From Nannocystis exedens (GTDB taxonomy: Bacteria; Myxococcota_A; Polyangia; Nannocystales; Nannocystaceae), in NCBI RefSeq assembly GCF_002343915.1, contig NZ_NETK01000001.1, positions 7,082,001-7,146,000 on the forward strand: a stretch of 64,000 nt of DNA. The letters run 5' to 3'. Under the pieces are notes generated by a model, which did not search any database, was not told the DNA's origin, and saw only the letters and a list, made by a program, of their open reading frames with translations. The position numbers were made by a program, and so were the translations under genes. This document shows positions 14,893 to 23,674 of this stretch, in pieces (position 1 is the stretch's first letter; the number at the start of each line of letters is the position of its first letter).

Positions 14893-16113
14893 ATGCGCGC
14901 GCCAGACGGCTGCCCCCGCGTCGCTGGCTCCGGCGCGGTCGTCGTACCGTTCGTCCGTGACAGCGAGCCGGCCTGGCTGCGCAACCACGAGCCCGCCGCC
15001 GAGCTCGTGTGCTTCGATCCCGACAGCCAGCGGTTGTGCGAATTCAGCGCGAGCGACGGCGACGATCCGCGCGTGCGGGTGAGGATCGTCCCCGAGGTCG
15101 GCCTCGCCGACTCCGACCTGCACGGCAGCGGCCTCGCCGAGGAGGCGGAGATCCTCGCCGGCGAGCCCAATAGCCCGTTGTGGCTGCGGATCCGCGAGCC
15201 CCTGGGCCGCTCGACCCGGCTCATGCCGCTGTCCGGGCAGCGGCGCATGCCCTGGGCCCTCGGCCGCACCGTCACCGGCTACGCGCTCGCCGACGGGGTG
15301 GTGCTCGCGCTCGAGACCGAGAGCTGGCGCAACGCGTCGCAGCTGGTGATCGCCCACCCGAGCGGGCGCGTCGAGCGGCGCGCCCTCGCCGAGACCGGCA
15401 CGATCCGCGGCGGGTGGCTGTTCGGCGCGATCGCCGAAACCACGGTGCTGCGGATGTTCGCCCGCCGCGTCAGCGCCGCCGGCGTCGGCCCGCGCGTCGA
15501 CCTCGGCCTCGTGCCGGCGACGTCGCCGGGCGTCTACCCGTGTCGCTTCCACCTCCGCACCGCCGGCGAGGCGTCGTTCCTGGCGATCGAGATCTCCCAC
15601 GGCCCCGAGCCGCCGCAAGTGGCGACCGCGTTCTTCCGCGCCGGCCGCTGGTCGCCCCTCGCGCTGCACACGCTCGACAGCCTCGACGCCCGGATCGCCT
15701 GCACGCGCGGGGCGGGGCGCGTGCTGTGGAAGGACGACAACATGTTCTCGGGGACAGGTTCACGCGACATCGTGGCGCTGACCGCCTGGCCCGAGGGCAC
15801 GGTGCGGGTCGAGCGGCACCCGCCGCTGCCGGCCAGCGACTACCTCGACTTCGAGGTGCTGCCGCTCGGCGACCGCGTGCTCGCCATGTCGCTCGAGGAG
15901 TCGGCCCTGAGCGCGCGCCTGGCCCCGCTGGCCGAGCTCGGGCGGGCCCCCGACCGGGCGCTGGTCGAGCTGCCGGACGGGCTGTGGTCGTTCACGGCCC
16001 ACGCGCGCGGCGAGCACGCGGTCGTGGTGCTGCGCGAGTCGGAGACCCGCTGCGAGTTCGCGGTGCGGGTCGCGGCCGACGGGACGGTGCGCGCGGTGAC
16101 GCCGTTCGGCTGA
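14893..16113 (+). CDS. hypothetical protein, possible beta-propeller
   Basis: A 406-aa soluble protein of unknown function. It has repeated beta-strand-rich blocks of about 45-50 residues (RTVTGYALADGVVLALETES, GGWLFGAIAETTVLRMF, RDIVALTAWPEGTVRVERH, HAVVVLRESETRCEFAVRV), which suggests a repeat fold such as a propeller. There is no signal peptide and no catalytic motif. ATG 14893 is chosen because of the upstream TAGCGT box and because the longer frame is antisense to the dioxygenase gene. Confidence 0.6.
   Translation: MRAPDGCPRVAGSGAVVVPFVRDSEPAWLRNHEPAAELVCFDPDSQRLCEFSASDGDDPRVRVRIVPEVGLADSDLHGSGLAEEAEILAGEPNSPLWLRIREPLGRSTRLMPLSGQRRMPWALGRTVTGYALADGVVLALETESWRNASQLVIAHPSGRVERRALAETGTIRGGWLFGAIAETTVLRMFARRVSAAGVGPRVDLGLVPATSPGVYPCRFHLRTAGEASFLAIEISHGPEPPQVATAFFRAGRWSPLALHTLDSLDARIACTRGAGRVLWKDDNMFSGTGSRDIVALTAWPEGTVRVERHPPLPASDYLDFEVLPLGDRVLAMSLEESALSARLAPLAELGRAPDRALVELPDGLWSFTAHARGEHAVVVLRESETRCEFAVRVAADGTVRAVTPFG
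15740..15771. repeat. 14-bp palindrome array, 2-3 units, inside a CDS
   Basis: ACATGTTC (15740) and ACAGGTTC (15754) are 14 apart; ACATCG follows at 15767 (13 apart). The product is DNMFSGTGSRDIVAL, a plausible surface loop of the hypothetical protein. Confidence 0.6.
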
Positions 16114-16123
16114 GAAATTTCTC
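16112..16123. promoter_or_regulatory. 12-bp palindrome upstream of the RDD gene
   Basis: GAGAAATTTCTC is a perfect palindrome overlapping the stop codon of the preceding gene. It is strikingly AT-rich for this sequence. It may be an operator for the downstream RDD gene, 58 bases further on. Confidence 0.4.
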
Positions 16124-16180
16124 TCGATCAGACCGATGAGTCACGCCGGCCGCCGCGGTCTGTGCTGCGGAGGCTCTGTC

Positions 16181-16624
16181 ATGACCGCTGTTTCGTCCGC
16201 CCACTCCCCGACCCCCGCTGAATTCCCGGTGCGCCTGCTGGCGCGCGGGCTCGATGTCCTGGTCCTCGCCGCCGTCGACATCGGCCTCGGCCAGGTCATG
16301 GGCTACGGCTTCGACTGGCTGCTGGTCGGCTCGACGTTCGTGTTCCTCTATTTCAGCCTGCTCGACACGTGGGCCGGCGCGACGGTCGGCAAGCTGGCGC
16401 TGGGTCTGCGCGTCCTCGGCCCCGACGGCGGGCGCCCGACGCTGCGGCAGTCGCTGCGGCGCGAGGCGTTCACCCTGATCGGATCGATCCCCCTCGTCGG
16501 CCCGCTGCTGGCCCTCGCCGCCTGGGTCGTGATCGCCAGGACGATCCGCAGCAGCCCGCTGCGACAGGGCAACCACGACGCGTTCGCCGGCGGGACGCGC
16601 GTGGTCCAGCTCCAGGCGGGGTGA
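16181..16624 (+). CDS. RDD-family membrane protein
   Basis: A 147-aa inner-membrane protein of the RDD family. RLLARGLDVLVLAAVD (about residues 15-30) carries the Arg and Asp signature in the first helix. A second helix (about 43-62) leads to TVGKLALGLRVLGPDGGRPTLRQSLRRE, the conserved K..LGLRV segment. A last helix follows (about 107-127). ATG 16181 has CGGAGG 7 bases upstream, so it is preferred to ATG 16136. Function is unknown; some RDD proteins act in ion or osmotic homeostasis. Confidence 0.85.
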   Translation: MTAVSSAHSPTPAEFPVRLLARGLDVLVLAAVDIGLGQVMGYGFDWLLVGSTFVFLYFSLLDTWAGATVGKLALGLRVLGPDGGRPTLRQSLRREAFTLIGSIPLVGPLLALAAWVVIARTIRSSPLRQGNHDAFAGGTRVVQLQAG

Positions 16625-17252
16625 GTCGGAGCCTCGAACCGATGCCGTGGCGCCCTGCGAGCGGTCGACGATTCTGCTCACGAGGACATGTCATGGAAGA
16701 CATGCCCTGAAAGACATCCGATCGGGACCGAAGCGGACATCGGGCCGCTGCCGCGGCCGTTCGCTCGCCGGTCGAGCCACCGGCGCGAGCGGACGAGCGA
16801 CGCCGCTGCCCGCGTCGACGCTCTGGCGCGTCGGCCACCGGGCGGTACTCGACCTGCCGGCCGTCCGTCGCGTGTGGCAGTGCCTGGGCGAGACGCGGCC
16901 GGCGAGGCGAGCGAAGTCGACCAGTGAGGGTGTCCTGGCGAGTGCGGGGAGCAGCGAAGCAGGCGCGACGGGCCGGCCCCACGAATTTGCCGATGACTCG
17001 AGGCCCCAGCGGCCATGGTATCGGTATGCCCCCCATTTCGGTCCCGATCCCACCGCCCTCCGGGCCTGCTTCGGACCTACCCTCGACTTTCGACGGCGGA
17101 TCCCCCTGGTGAGCCAGCGACCAGCCACGTCCCATCGCGAGGGTGGCGGTGCGACTCGCAGGCAGGCTCACGCGCTCGCTCGCCCGTCGACGCGTCTTTC
17201 GCCTCGCGAGGCCCGATCGGAACAACCGCCGAGGGACACTGGTTGGATCGAC
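16625..17252. other. 628-base non-coding gap with one palindrome array
   Basis: No credible gene: open frames here are Arg/Pro/Ser-rich on every strand. Near its left end is a three-unit 14-bp array with ACATG at 16686, ACATGC at 16700 and ACATC at 16714. ATG 17253 itself lies in an ACATGCCC box. The rest shows no repeat, tRNA or clear terminator that I can support; a long leader or regulatory RNA is possible. Confidence 0.5.
16686..16720. repeat. 14-bp palindrome array, 3 units, intergenic
   Basis: Cores ACATGTCA (16686), ACATGCCC (16700) and ACATCCG (16714) are exactly 14 apart, about 60 bases after the RDD stop codon. Confidence 0.8.
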
Positions 17253-18557
17253 ATGCCCGATGTCCCATCACCGTATGTGTATGCTGCGTTGCTCGCGACC
17301 TTTTCGTTCGCCGGGACCGCCCGCGCCGAGCTGCCCGCGCCCGCCGATTTCTCGGTGTCGTACTATGTGACCGACGAGAGCGGCGAGTTCGTGCGGCCGA
17401 TGGTCGAGCGCGACTTCTACTCCTCGCTCAACCGCGCCCGCTGCGAGTGCGGGCAGCAGGTCGGCATCCAGGTCCAGGCGAAGGACGGCGCCGAGCTCGA
17501 CCTCGCCGCCAAGATCCAGGCCTTCGTCGGCACCGAGTGCGCGGAGGCCGAGAGCAGCATCGTCGGCCAATTCCTCCGCTGCGGCGCGCTGGCCGACGCG
17601 CTCGCGGCCACCTTCGCCCAGGGGGTGACGGGCGCGTTTCACCCCGCGTTCCTGGCCTCCGGCGTCGACCCGTCGTCGCCGACCCGAGATGTCGCCGGGG
17701 CCGAGACGATCCTCGGCAACGCCTGCGACGGCCTTTTCGAGGGCGAGACCAGCCTCTGGATGTGCGACCCGGGCGCGAACAACACGGCCGGGTGCCAGCC
17801 CGAGGAGTTCTTCTACGGGCCCGACAGCGCGCTCTCCCAGCTGTCGGCCATCCCGACCCTGAAGTTCGATTTCCAGCCGCCGCTGCTCGACGTCGAGAAC
17901 CTGACCGTCGAGCCAGGTGACGGCGGCGTCGAGCTGCACTGGGATCTGCCCGCCTCCGGCGACATTCAGGGCTTCCGCGTCCTGTGCGAGGAGGCCGCCA
18001 CCGGCGCGTCGCCCGGCCTCGACTTCCCGACGCCCGAGCTCGCCGAGGTGCCCACGAGCAACCACTACTTCACCGCCGGCAACCTGTGCGGCGACCGGCC
18101 GTTCTCGACCGTCAAGGCCGCGCCGGCGGACGTGACCGACCCGGGCAAGTGCGGCAACGGCGTGGTCGAGGCCGGCGAGGCCTGCGACGACGGCGACGAC
18201 AACGGCCCCGCGGGGCTCTGCGACGAGAGCTGCGGCCTCCGCGTCAGCCCGAGCCTGCACGCCCTCGACTGGGACCACGTGTGCAGCGACCACCTGCCGT
18301 TTTCCTCCAAGGGCGCGGCGATCCACGGGCTCGAGAACGGCAAGACCTACAACTTCGTCCTCGTCTCCTACGACGTGTTCGGCAACCCGCGCGTCCATGG
18401 GCGGGTCGTCGCCGCCACGCCGGACGAGAGCTTTCCCGGCGTCGGCGGCGGGCTCGAAGGGGAGGGCTGCGCCTGCGCCGCGGGCGACTCGGGCGGGCCC
18501 GGCGTCTTGAGCCTGTCCCTCGTCGCGCTCCTCGGGCTCGCGCGCCGGCGCCGCTGA
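17253..18557 (+). CDS. secreted MYXO-CTERM protein with fibronectin-like and Cys-rich modules
   Basis: A 434-aa exported surface protein. Residues 1-25 are a signal peptide ending in ARAELP. The body contains ECGQQVGIQV, a beta-sandwich resembling fibronectin type III (LTVEPGDGGVELHWDLPASGDIQGFRVLC, about 220-250), and a Cys-rich repeat KCGNGVVEAGEACDDGDDN of the type common in Myxococcota. The tail has CACA, a hydrophobic helix and RRRR, the MYXO-CTERM sorting pattern, so it is probably processed and surface-attached. ATG 17253 is chosen because the signal begins there; upstream in-frame sequence is non-coding in character. Confidence 0.8.
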   Translation: MPDVPSPYVYAALLATFSFAGTARAELPAPADFSVSYYVTDESGEFVRPMVERDFYSSLNRARCECGQQVGIQVQAKDGAELDLAAKIQAFVGTECAEAESSIVGQFLRCGALADALAATFAQGVTGAFHPAFLASGVDPSSPTRDVAGAETILGNACDGLFEGETSLWMCDPGANNTAGCQPEEFFYGPDSALSQLSAIPTLKFDFQPPLLDVENLTVEPGDGGVELHWDLPASGDIQGFRVLCEEAATGASPGLDFPTPELAEVPTSNHYFTAGNLCGDRPFSTVKAAPADVTDPGKCGNGVVEAGEACDDGDDNGPAGLCDESCGLRVSPSLHALDWDHVCSDHLPFSSKGAAIHGLENGKTYNFVLVSYDVFGNPRVHGRVVAATPDESFPGVGGGLEGEGCACAAGDSGGPGVLSLSLVALLGLARRRR

Positions 18558-18584
18558 GGTGCTCGCGCGCCGACCAAAAAGGAA

Positions 18585-18613
18585 AACCCCTCCGGCATCG
18601 CGCTGGAGGGGTT
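18585..18613. terminator. bidirectional intrinsic terminator
   Basis: AACCCCTCC (18585-18593) pairs with GGAGGGGTT (18605-18613). On the plus strand it is followed by CTTT and would end the MYXO-CTERM transcript. On the minus strand it is followed by TTCCTTTTT and would end the tRNA-Asn transcript, whose 3' end is 8 bases away. Confidence 0.8.
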
Positions 18614-18620
18614 CTTTGGG

Positions 18621-18693
18621 CTCCGACAGTAGGACTTGAACCTACGACCCGCGGATTAACAGTCCGCTGCTCTACCGACTGAGCTATGTCGGA
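18621..18693 (-). tRNA. tRNA-Asn(GTT)
   Basis: A 73-nt cloverleaf on the minus strand. The acceptor arms TCCGACA/TGTCGGA pair, the D-loop has AGCTCAGTCGGTAGAGC, the anticodon loop reads CTGTTAA (GTT), and the T-arm has GGTTCAAGTCC. CCA is not encoded. Confidence 0.95.
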
Positions 18694-18893
18694 ATGACCG
18701 GGACTTGGGGGCCCGGGGCGAGCGTGTGTACTCGATCCCTCGGGACGGCGTCAAGCTGCATCGCGGACTGAGCTGTGAGCTCCGACACGAACACGGGGCC
18801 TGCTTCGGCCCATCGCCACCGGACCCCCGATCGGTCTCCTGCGGGCGGCTGGAGCGCCCGCGCGGGGTCGTGCGAGAACATGTCGAAGGGGGC

Positions 18894-18921
18894 TTGACAC
18901 TCCATGGGGCTCGTATATTCT
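18894..18921 (+). promoter_or_regulatory. sigma70-type promoter of tRNA-Gly
   Basis: TTGACA (18894-18899), a 16-base spacer, then TATTCT (18916-18921), about 85 bases before the tRNA. It is the best consensus-like promoter in the window. The rest of the 312-base gap 18694-19005 holds a single ACATGTC box (18878) just before the -35 and nothing else I can name. Confidence 0.75.
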
Positions 18922-19005
18922 CCGCCTCCCCTCGCCACGGCGCCGGGGACAAAAACCTGAACCAACCGGCAGAGTCCCGTCTTCGGACGTTGTTCTGCAC
19001 GATCT

Positions 19006-19078
<73 letters not shown>

Positions 19079-19086
19079 CAAAAAAT

Positions 19087-19125
19087 CGAAGCCCCGTCAC
19101 CGCCGGTGACGGGGCTTCGTGTTTG
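19087..19125 (+). terminator. intrinsic terminator of tRNA-Gly
   Basis: CGAAGCCCCGTCACC pairs with GGTGACGGGGCTTCG (to 19119) around a very short loop, followed by TGTTT. It begins 9 bases after the tRNA. Confidence 0.85.
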
Positions 19126-19230
19126 GTCCGACGCAGGTCCGCGGGTCCGCTCCGCGGCCGGCCGAGGCTTCGGGGCCCCGGGGCCGACAGCGTCCCGTGG
19201 TCGGCCCCGGGCGCGGGAATAGAAGGCGGC

Positions 19231-19259
19231 TTGCGCAGTTTGCAAAACCCGCCTAACGT
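19231..19259 (+). promoter_or_regulatory. predicted promoter of the exported protein gene at 19273
   Basis: TTGCGC (19231-19236), 17 bases, then TAACGT (19254-19259), 13 bases before GTG 19273. The leader would be about 6 bases. Confidence 0.5.
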
Positions 19260-19272
19260 TTCGCCGCGCTCC

Positions 19273-19809
19273 GTGCCCGCCCTGTTGTCCAGCTTCTTGC
19301 GCTGTCTCCTGGTGCTCAGCCTGTGGCTGGGCGCGGGCGTGGCCGCATCGAGCGCAGAGGCCGCGGGCGGGGGCACGCCCGATCTGCGCAGCGACATTCA
19401 CCTGCGGCTGGTCGAACTGCTCGGCGCCGCGGAGTTTTGCGGCGACGAGGACGACCCCGACGCCGAGGTGTTGTGCGGCGGCGATCTCCTCGCCGACCTG
19501 GTCGTCGACCCGTCGGTCCTCAAGCTGTCGCGCGGCTCGTGCTCGCGCCTGCTCGAGGTCCTGTTCAAGCGGGCCGTGTGCGACCCGACCGACGAGAACT
19601 GCGGCAAGCTCCAGCGCGGCGGTCTGCCGGCGCGCCCGCCGTCCGACCTGCTCGGGCCCGGCTCGAGCGCCGTCGCCGCTGCGCTCCTGCGCGACGAGTG
19701 GTCGCCGCGGCGCGTGGCGCTCGCGTCGGCGCGCCCGCGCGACGATCCGCCCCTCCTGTCCCGAACGACCTGTCCCGAAGCACCCCCGCCTCGCGTCGGG
19801 CCCGCGTAG
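19273..19809 (+). CDS. hypothetical exported protein
   Basis: A 178-aa protein. GTG 19273 opens a signal peptide (LLSSFLRCLLVLSLWLGAGVAAS) with cleavage after AEA near residue 34. The mature part holds paired Cys residues (FCGDEDDPDAEVLCGG, SCSRLLEVL, VCDPTDENC), suggesting disulfides. The family is unknown. It is followed closely by three DsbA-like proteins, so it may be a client or a partner (inference). The last 20 codons include a degenerate 14-bp palindrome array. Confidence 0.6.
   Translation: MPALLSSFLRCLLVLSLWLGAGVAASSAEAAGGGTPDLRSDIHLRLVELLGAAEFCGDEDDPDAEVLCGGDLLADLVVDPSVLKLSRGSCSRLLEVLFKRAVCDPTDENCGKLQRGGLPARPPSDLLGPGSSAVAAALLRDEWSPRRVALASARPRDDPPLLSRTTCPEAPPPRVGPA
19754..19787. 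repeat. 14-bp palindrome array, 2-3 units, at a gene 3' end
   Basis: TCCTGTCC (19754), ACCTGTCC (19768) and ACCCCC (19782) are 14 apart, covering codons for LLSRTTCPEAPP near the C-terminus of the exported protein. Confidence 0.6.
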
Positions 19810-19935
19810 TCCGCTCGGGCCGACCGGAGGTCTTGGGTCGCGCCCGAGAGGCTGCAGGTGCCTCGTGCACCTGCACGCGGGAGCCAGCGCTGCGCGCCTC
19901 GGCGGCGCCCTCCGGGTGTTCGAGACGGTCCTCTC

Positions 19936-21372
19936 ATGCGTGTCCCCCATCTCTGGCTCGGCCGGGTCGTGTTCGGCCTGGCGCTGAGCAACGCAGCCTG
20001 CGAGTGCTCGCCGAGCGCTCCTGAATCGCCCGCCGCGCCGAGCTCCACCTCGTCGCTGCGCTACCGCGTCGACCTCGACCCCGACGAGCACGCGCTCGGG
20101 GGCGCCGAGCCGCTGGTCACGGTCGTAATCTTCTCCGACTACGCCTGCCCGCCGTGCGCGCGCACCTGGAAGGTCCTCGAGCATCTGCTCGAGGACTACG
20201 GCGACGACCTGCGGGTGGTGTTCCGCAGCCAGACCTTGCCGGGCTTCGCCGACGGCGAGCGGGCCGCCGAGGCCGCGCTGGCCGCCGGCGCGCAGGGTCA
20301 GTTCTGGCCGATGCACCGCCGGCTCTACGACACGATGCAGTTCGACCGCGCGGCGCTCAAGCAGGGCGCCGAGGCGCTCGGGCTCGACGTGCCGCGCTTC
20401 CTCGACGACCTCGACGCAGGGGTCTACTCGGGCACGCGGATCCGCCACCGCCGCCAGGCGGTGGAGCTCGGGATCTACTTCAGCCCGGTGGCGCTCGTGA
20501 ACGGCCGGCCGGTGATCGGCTTCCGCGACGAGGCGGCCTGGCACGCGCTGATCGACGAGGAGATCCTCGCCGCCCGGGCCCGCCTGCGCGAGGGCACGCC
20601 GCGGCCCGATCTCTACGCCGCCCTCATGGAGGGCGCGGTGGTCGCCCCGCTCGAGGTCGACGACGCCACCGCGCAGCAGCGGCGGATCCTCGCCGAGCGC
20701 TTCAAGGCCGCCGAGGCGCCGCCCCCGCAGCGCGCCGAGCCGGGCAAGCGCTACGCCGTCGACGCCGGCGCCGCGCCGACGCTCGGGCCCGCCGACGCGC
20801 CGGTGCTGCTGGTCGCGTTCATGGACTTCGAGTGCCCGTTCTGTCGCAAGGCCGCGACCGAGGGCATCGCCGAGCTGCGGCGGCGCTACCCGAACGACGT
20901 CCGGATCGCCTACCGCCAGTTGCCGCTGCCGATCCATTCGGCCGCCGACAGCGCCGCGCGGGCGGCGGTCGCGGCCGACCGGCAGAACCGCTTCTGGGAC
21001 TACGCCGAGAAGTTGTTCGCCGCCCCGCGGCTCGGTCGTCGCACCTACGCGGCGATCGCCCGCGAGCTCGGCCTCGACGAGGCCCGCTTCCTCGCCGACC
21101 TCGACAGCGCCGAGGTCGCCCAGGTCGTCCGCGACGACCTCGTATACGCCCGCAGGCTCGGGCTCGACGCCACCCCGGCGATCTTTCTCAACGGCCGCTA
21201 CGTCGACGGCTTTCGCGGCGCCGAGGCGCTCGCCGCCGACGTCGAGGCCGAGCTCGCGCACGCGCAGGAGCGGATCGCCGCCGGCGCGACCCGCGAAACC
21301 GTGGTGCGCACGATCCTCGACGGCGAGGCGATCCCTCCCAACGAGTTCCCCAGCGCCGATCTCCAGCAGTGA
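19936..21372 (+). CDS. lipoprotein with two DsbA-like thioredoxin domains
   Basis: A 478-aa exported thiol-redox protein. The signal MRVPHLWLGRVVFGLALSNAAC ends in a possible lipobox. Domain 1 spans about residues 45-200, with CPPC at 71-74 and VIFSDYACPPC. Domain 2 spans about 275-465, with CPFC at 300-303 (MDFECPFC) and the cis-Pro segment ATPAIFLNGRYV near 413. Domain 1 ends in SPVALVNGRPV, so each module has a cis-Pro-like loop. Bacterial DsbA-like proteins usually have one such domain. It is the first of three consecutive multi-DsbA genes and probably acts in the periplasm or outer envelope as oxidase or isomerase. Confidence 0.85.
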   Translation: MRVPHLWLGRVVFGLALSNAACECSPSAPESPAAPSSTSSLRYRVDLDPDEHALGGAEPLVTVVIFSDYACPPCARTWKVLEHLLEDYGDDLRVVFRSQTLPGFADGERAAEAALAAGAQGQFWPMHRRLYDTMQFDRAALKQGAEALGLDVPRFLDDLDAGVYSGTRIRHRRQAVELGIYFSPVALVNGRPVIGFRDEAAWHALIDEEILAARARLREGTPRPDLYAALMEGAVVAPLEVDDATAQQRRILAERFKAAEAPPPQRAEPGKRYAVDAGAAPTLGPADAPVLLVAFMDFECPFCRKAATEGIAELRRRYPNDVRIAYRQLPLPIHSAADSAARAAVAADRQNRFWDYAEKLFAAPRLGRRTYAAIARELGLDEARFLADLDSAEVAQVVRDDLVYARRLGLDATPAIFLNGRYVDGFRGAEALAADVEAELAHAQERIAAGATRETVVRTILDGEAIPPNEFPSADLQQ

Positions 21373-21381
21373 CGAATTCCC

Positions 21382-21417
21382 TGATGTCCTTGCGGACATG
21401 ATTTTCGTGACATGTTC
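21382..21417. repeat. 14-bp palindrome array, 3 units, intergenic
   Basis: TGATGTCC (21382), ACATGATT (21396) and ACATGTTC (21410) are 14 apart. They lie within the 81-base gap between the first and second DsbA-like genes. Confidence 0.85.
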
Positions 21418-21453
21418 TTTCAACCACCCACCCAACTACAGACACAGAGTCCC

Positions 21454-23553
21454 ATGAAACGCATCAGCCTCCCCGTGTTCCTGGTCTCGGCGCTCGCCCT
21501 GGCCGCTTCTCCTCTCACTGGTTGCACCGGCAACCGCGGCGGCAAGAAGGAAGAAGCCGCCGCGGCCGGCCCGGCCGCCGGCGGCGGCGGGCTGGTCACG
21601 ATGGACCAGGTCGACGACTCGCTCAACAGCAAGATCCAGGGCGAGCGGTTCCGGGTCACCTATACCGAGAAGGACCCGATGAAGGGCGCCGCCGACCCGC
21701 TGGTCACGATCGTCGAGTTCAGCGACTTCCAGTGCCCGTTCTGCTCGAAGTTCACCGACATGCTCAACGAGCTGCTGAAGGACCCCGCGTACGCCAACGA
21801 CGTGCGCGTGGTGTTCAAGCAGTACCCGCTGCCGATGCACAAGGACGCGGCGATGGGCTCGGAGGCGGCGCTGGCCGCCGGTGAGCAGGGCAAGTTCTGG
21901 GAGATGCACGACATCCTCTTCAAGAACCAGAAGGCGATGACGCGCGCCGACGTCGAGAAGTACGCCGAGGAGCTGAAGCTCGACATGGCCAAGTTCAAGG
22001 CCACGCTCGACGCCAAGACCTACCAGGCGCAGGTCAACGAGGACATGGCGCTCGGCAAGAAGTTCGGCGTGCGCGGCACCCCGAGCTTCTTCATCAACGG
22101 CAAGTGGCAGCGCGGCGCGCCGCGGACGATCGACGGCCTGAAGAAGCTGGTCGACGAGGAGAAGGCCGCGGCCGAGCAGCTGATCAAGGACGGCAGCAAG
22201 CGCAGCGAGGTGTACGCGCGCATCATGAAGGCCGCCAAGGACGAGCGGAAGGAGCCGCCGCCGGAGAACAAGCCGAAGGTCGGCGAGCCCGATCCGGCCG
22301 TCAACTACGCGGTCCCGGTCGACGGCCGCCCCGCGTTCGGCCCGGCCGACGCGCTGGTCACGATCGTCGAGTTCAGCGACTTCCAGTGCCCGTTCTGCAA
22401 CCGCGTCACCCCGACGCTCAAGCAGATCAAGGAGAAGTATCCCAACGACGTGCGCGTGGTGTTCCGCCAGCTCCCGCTCGGCTTCCACGACCGCGCCCGC
22501 CCGGCCGCCAAGGCCGCGCTGGCCGCCGCGCAGCAGGGCAAGTTCTGGGAGATGCACGACCTCCTGTTCGCCAACCAGAAGGCGCTCAGCGACGCCGACC
22601 TCGAGGGCTACGCCCGCCAGATCGCCGGCCTCAACTTCGACCAGTGGAAGAAGGACCTGGCCGACCCGAAGCTCGAGCAGATGATCAAGGAGGACGAGCA
22701 GACCGCGCAGAAGTTCGGCTCGAACGGCACGCCGGCGTTCTACATCAACGGCCGCCACCTCTCGGGCGCGCAGCCGTTCGAGGCGTTCCAGAAGCTGATC
22801 GACGAGGAGAAGGGCAAGGCCGAGAAGTTCCTGGCCGAGAAGAAGGTCGCCAAGGACAAGCTGTACGAGGAGATGATCAAGGGCTTCGAGACCGAGCTGA
22901 AGGTCCCGCCGCCGCCGCCGCCGGCCGACTTCAAGCGCCGCGAGGTGAGCACCAAGGGCCTCGCGGGCAAGGGCAACCTCAAGAACCCGAAGATCACGAT
23001 CGTCGAGTGCTCGGACTTCGACTGCCCGTTCTGCAAGCGCGGGGCCGACACGGTGGCGCAGATCGTCAAGGACTACGGCGACAAGGTCGCGATCTACTTC
23101 CGCAACTACCCGCTGCCGATGCACAAGATGGCCGAGCCGGCCCACCGCGCCGGCATCGCCGCGCAGAACCAGGGCAAGTTCTGGGAGATGCACGACCTGC
23201 TGTTCGCCGACAAGACCAAGCGCAGCGACGAGGACTTCAAGGCCTACGCGCAGCAGCTCGGGCTCGACCTGGTCAAGTTCGAGCGCGACTACAACGACCC
23301 CGCGACCGCGCAGCGCGTCAAGGACGACATGGCGGAGTGCGGCAAGATGGAGGTCCGCGGCGCGCCCGGCTTCCTCATCAACGGTCGCCTGATGAGCGGC
23401 GCCCAGCCGATCGACCGCTTCAAGCTGGTCCTCGAGGAGGAGCTGAACGGCGGCTTCGAGGCGACGCAGAAGAAGGAGAAGGAGGCCGCGGCCAAGGGCG
23501 GCGCGCCGGCCAAGGCGCCGGCCCCGGCTCCGGCTCCGGCTCCGGCCAAGTGA
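21454..23553 (+). CDS. lipoprotein with three DsbA-like thioredoxin domains
   Basis: A 699-aa protein with signal and lipobox LTGC (about residue 24). Three DsbA/thioredoxin modules follow with CPFC motifs at about 94-97, 312-315 and 524-527. Each is introduced by TIVEFSDFQCPFC or TIVECSDFDCPFC and each carries the segments FWEMHDLLF and G-P-x-F-x-I-N-G-R. The sequence between modules is Lys/Glu-rich linker. The C-terminus is Lys/Ala/Pro repeats (KAPAPAPAPAPAK). Three-domain fusions are unusual. The upstream gap contains a palindrome array; no strong internal promoter is seen, so it may be in an operon with the preceding gene. Confidence 0.88.
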   Translation: MKRISLPVFLVSALALAASPLTGCTGNRGGKKEEAAAAGPAAGGGGLVTMDQVDDSLNSKIQGERFRVTYTEKDPMKGAADPLVTIVEFSDFQCPFCSKFTDMLNELLKDPAYANDVRVVFKQYPLPMHKDAAMGSEAALAAGEQGKFWEMHDILFKNQKAMTRADVEKYAEELKLDMAKFKATLDAKTYQAQVNEDMALGKKFGVRGTPSFFINGKWQRGAPRTIDGLKKLVDEEKAAAEQLIKDGSKRSEVYARIMKAAKDERKEPPPENKPKVGEPDPAVNYAVPVDGRPAFGPADALVTIVEFSDFQCPFCNRVTPTLKQIKEKYPNDVRVVFRQLPLGFHDRARPAAKAALAAAQQGKFWEMHDLLFANQKALSDADLEGYARQIAGLNFDQWKKDLADPKLEQMIKEDEQTAQKFGSNGTPAFYINGRHLSGAQPFEAFQKLIDEEKGKAEKFLAEKKVAKDKLYEEMIKGFETELKVPPPPPPADFKRREVSTKGLAGKGNLKNPKITIVECSDFDCPFCKRGADTVAQIVKDYGDKVAIYFRNYPLPMHKMAEPAHRAGIAAQNQGKFWEMHDLLFADKTKRSDEDFKAYAQQLGLDLVKFERDYNDPATAQRVKDDMAECGKMEVRGAPGFLINGRLMSGAQPIDRFKLVLEEELNGGFEATQKKEKEAAAKGGAPAKAPAPAPAPAPAK

Positions 23554-23674
23554 GCCTGGTCTCCGGGCCAGGCCTCGCCTGGCCCGGGACCCGCCCGGCC
23601 CCGTGCGCGACGGGGCCGGGCGTCCGCGACCGGTTTGCATCGCGCGCTACTATTGGGTACCCACGAGGTCGACG

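Noticed and set aside
16647..18557. Longer version of the MYXO-CTERM protein starting near 16647
   Set aside because: The added 202 residues lack protein-like composition and would bury the clear signal peptide that starts at 17253.
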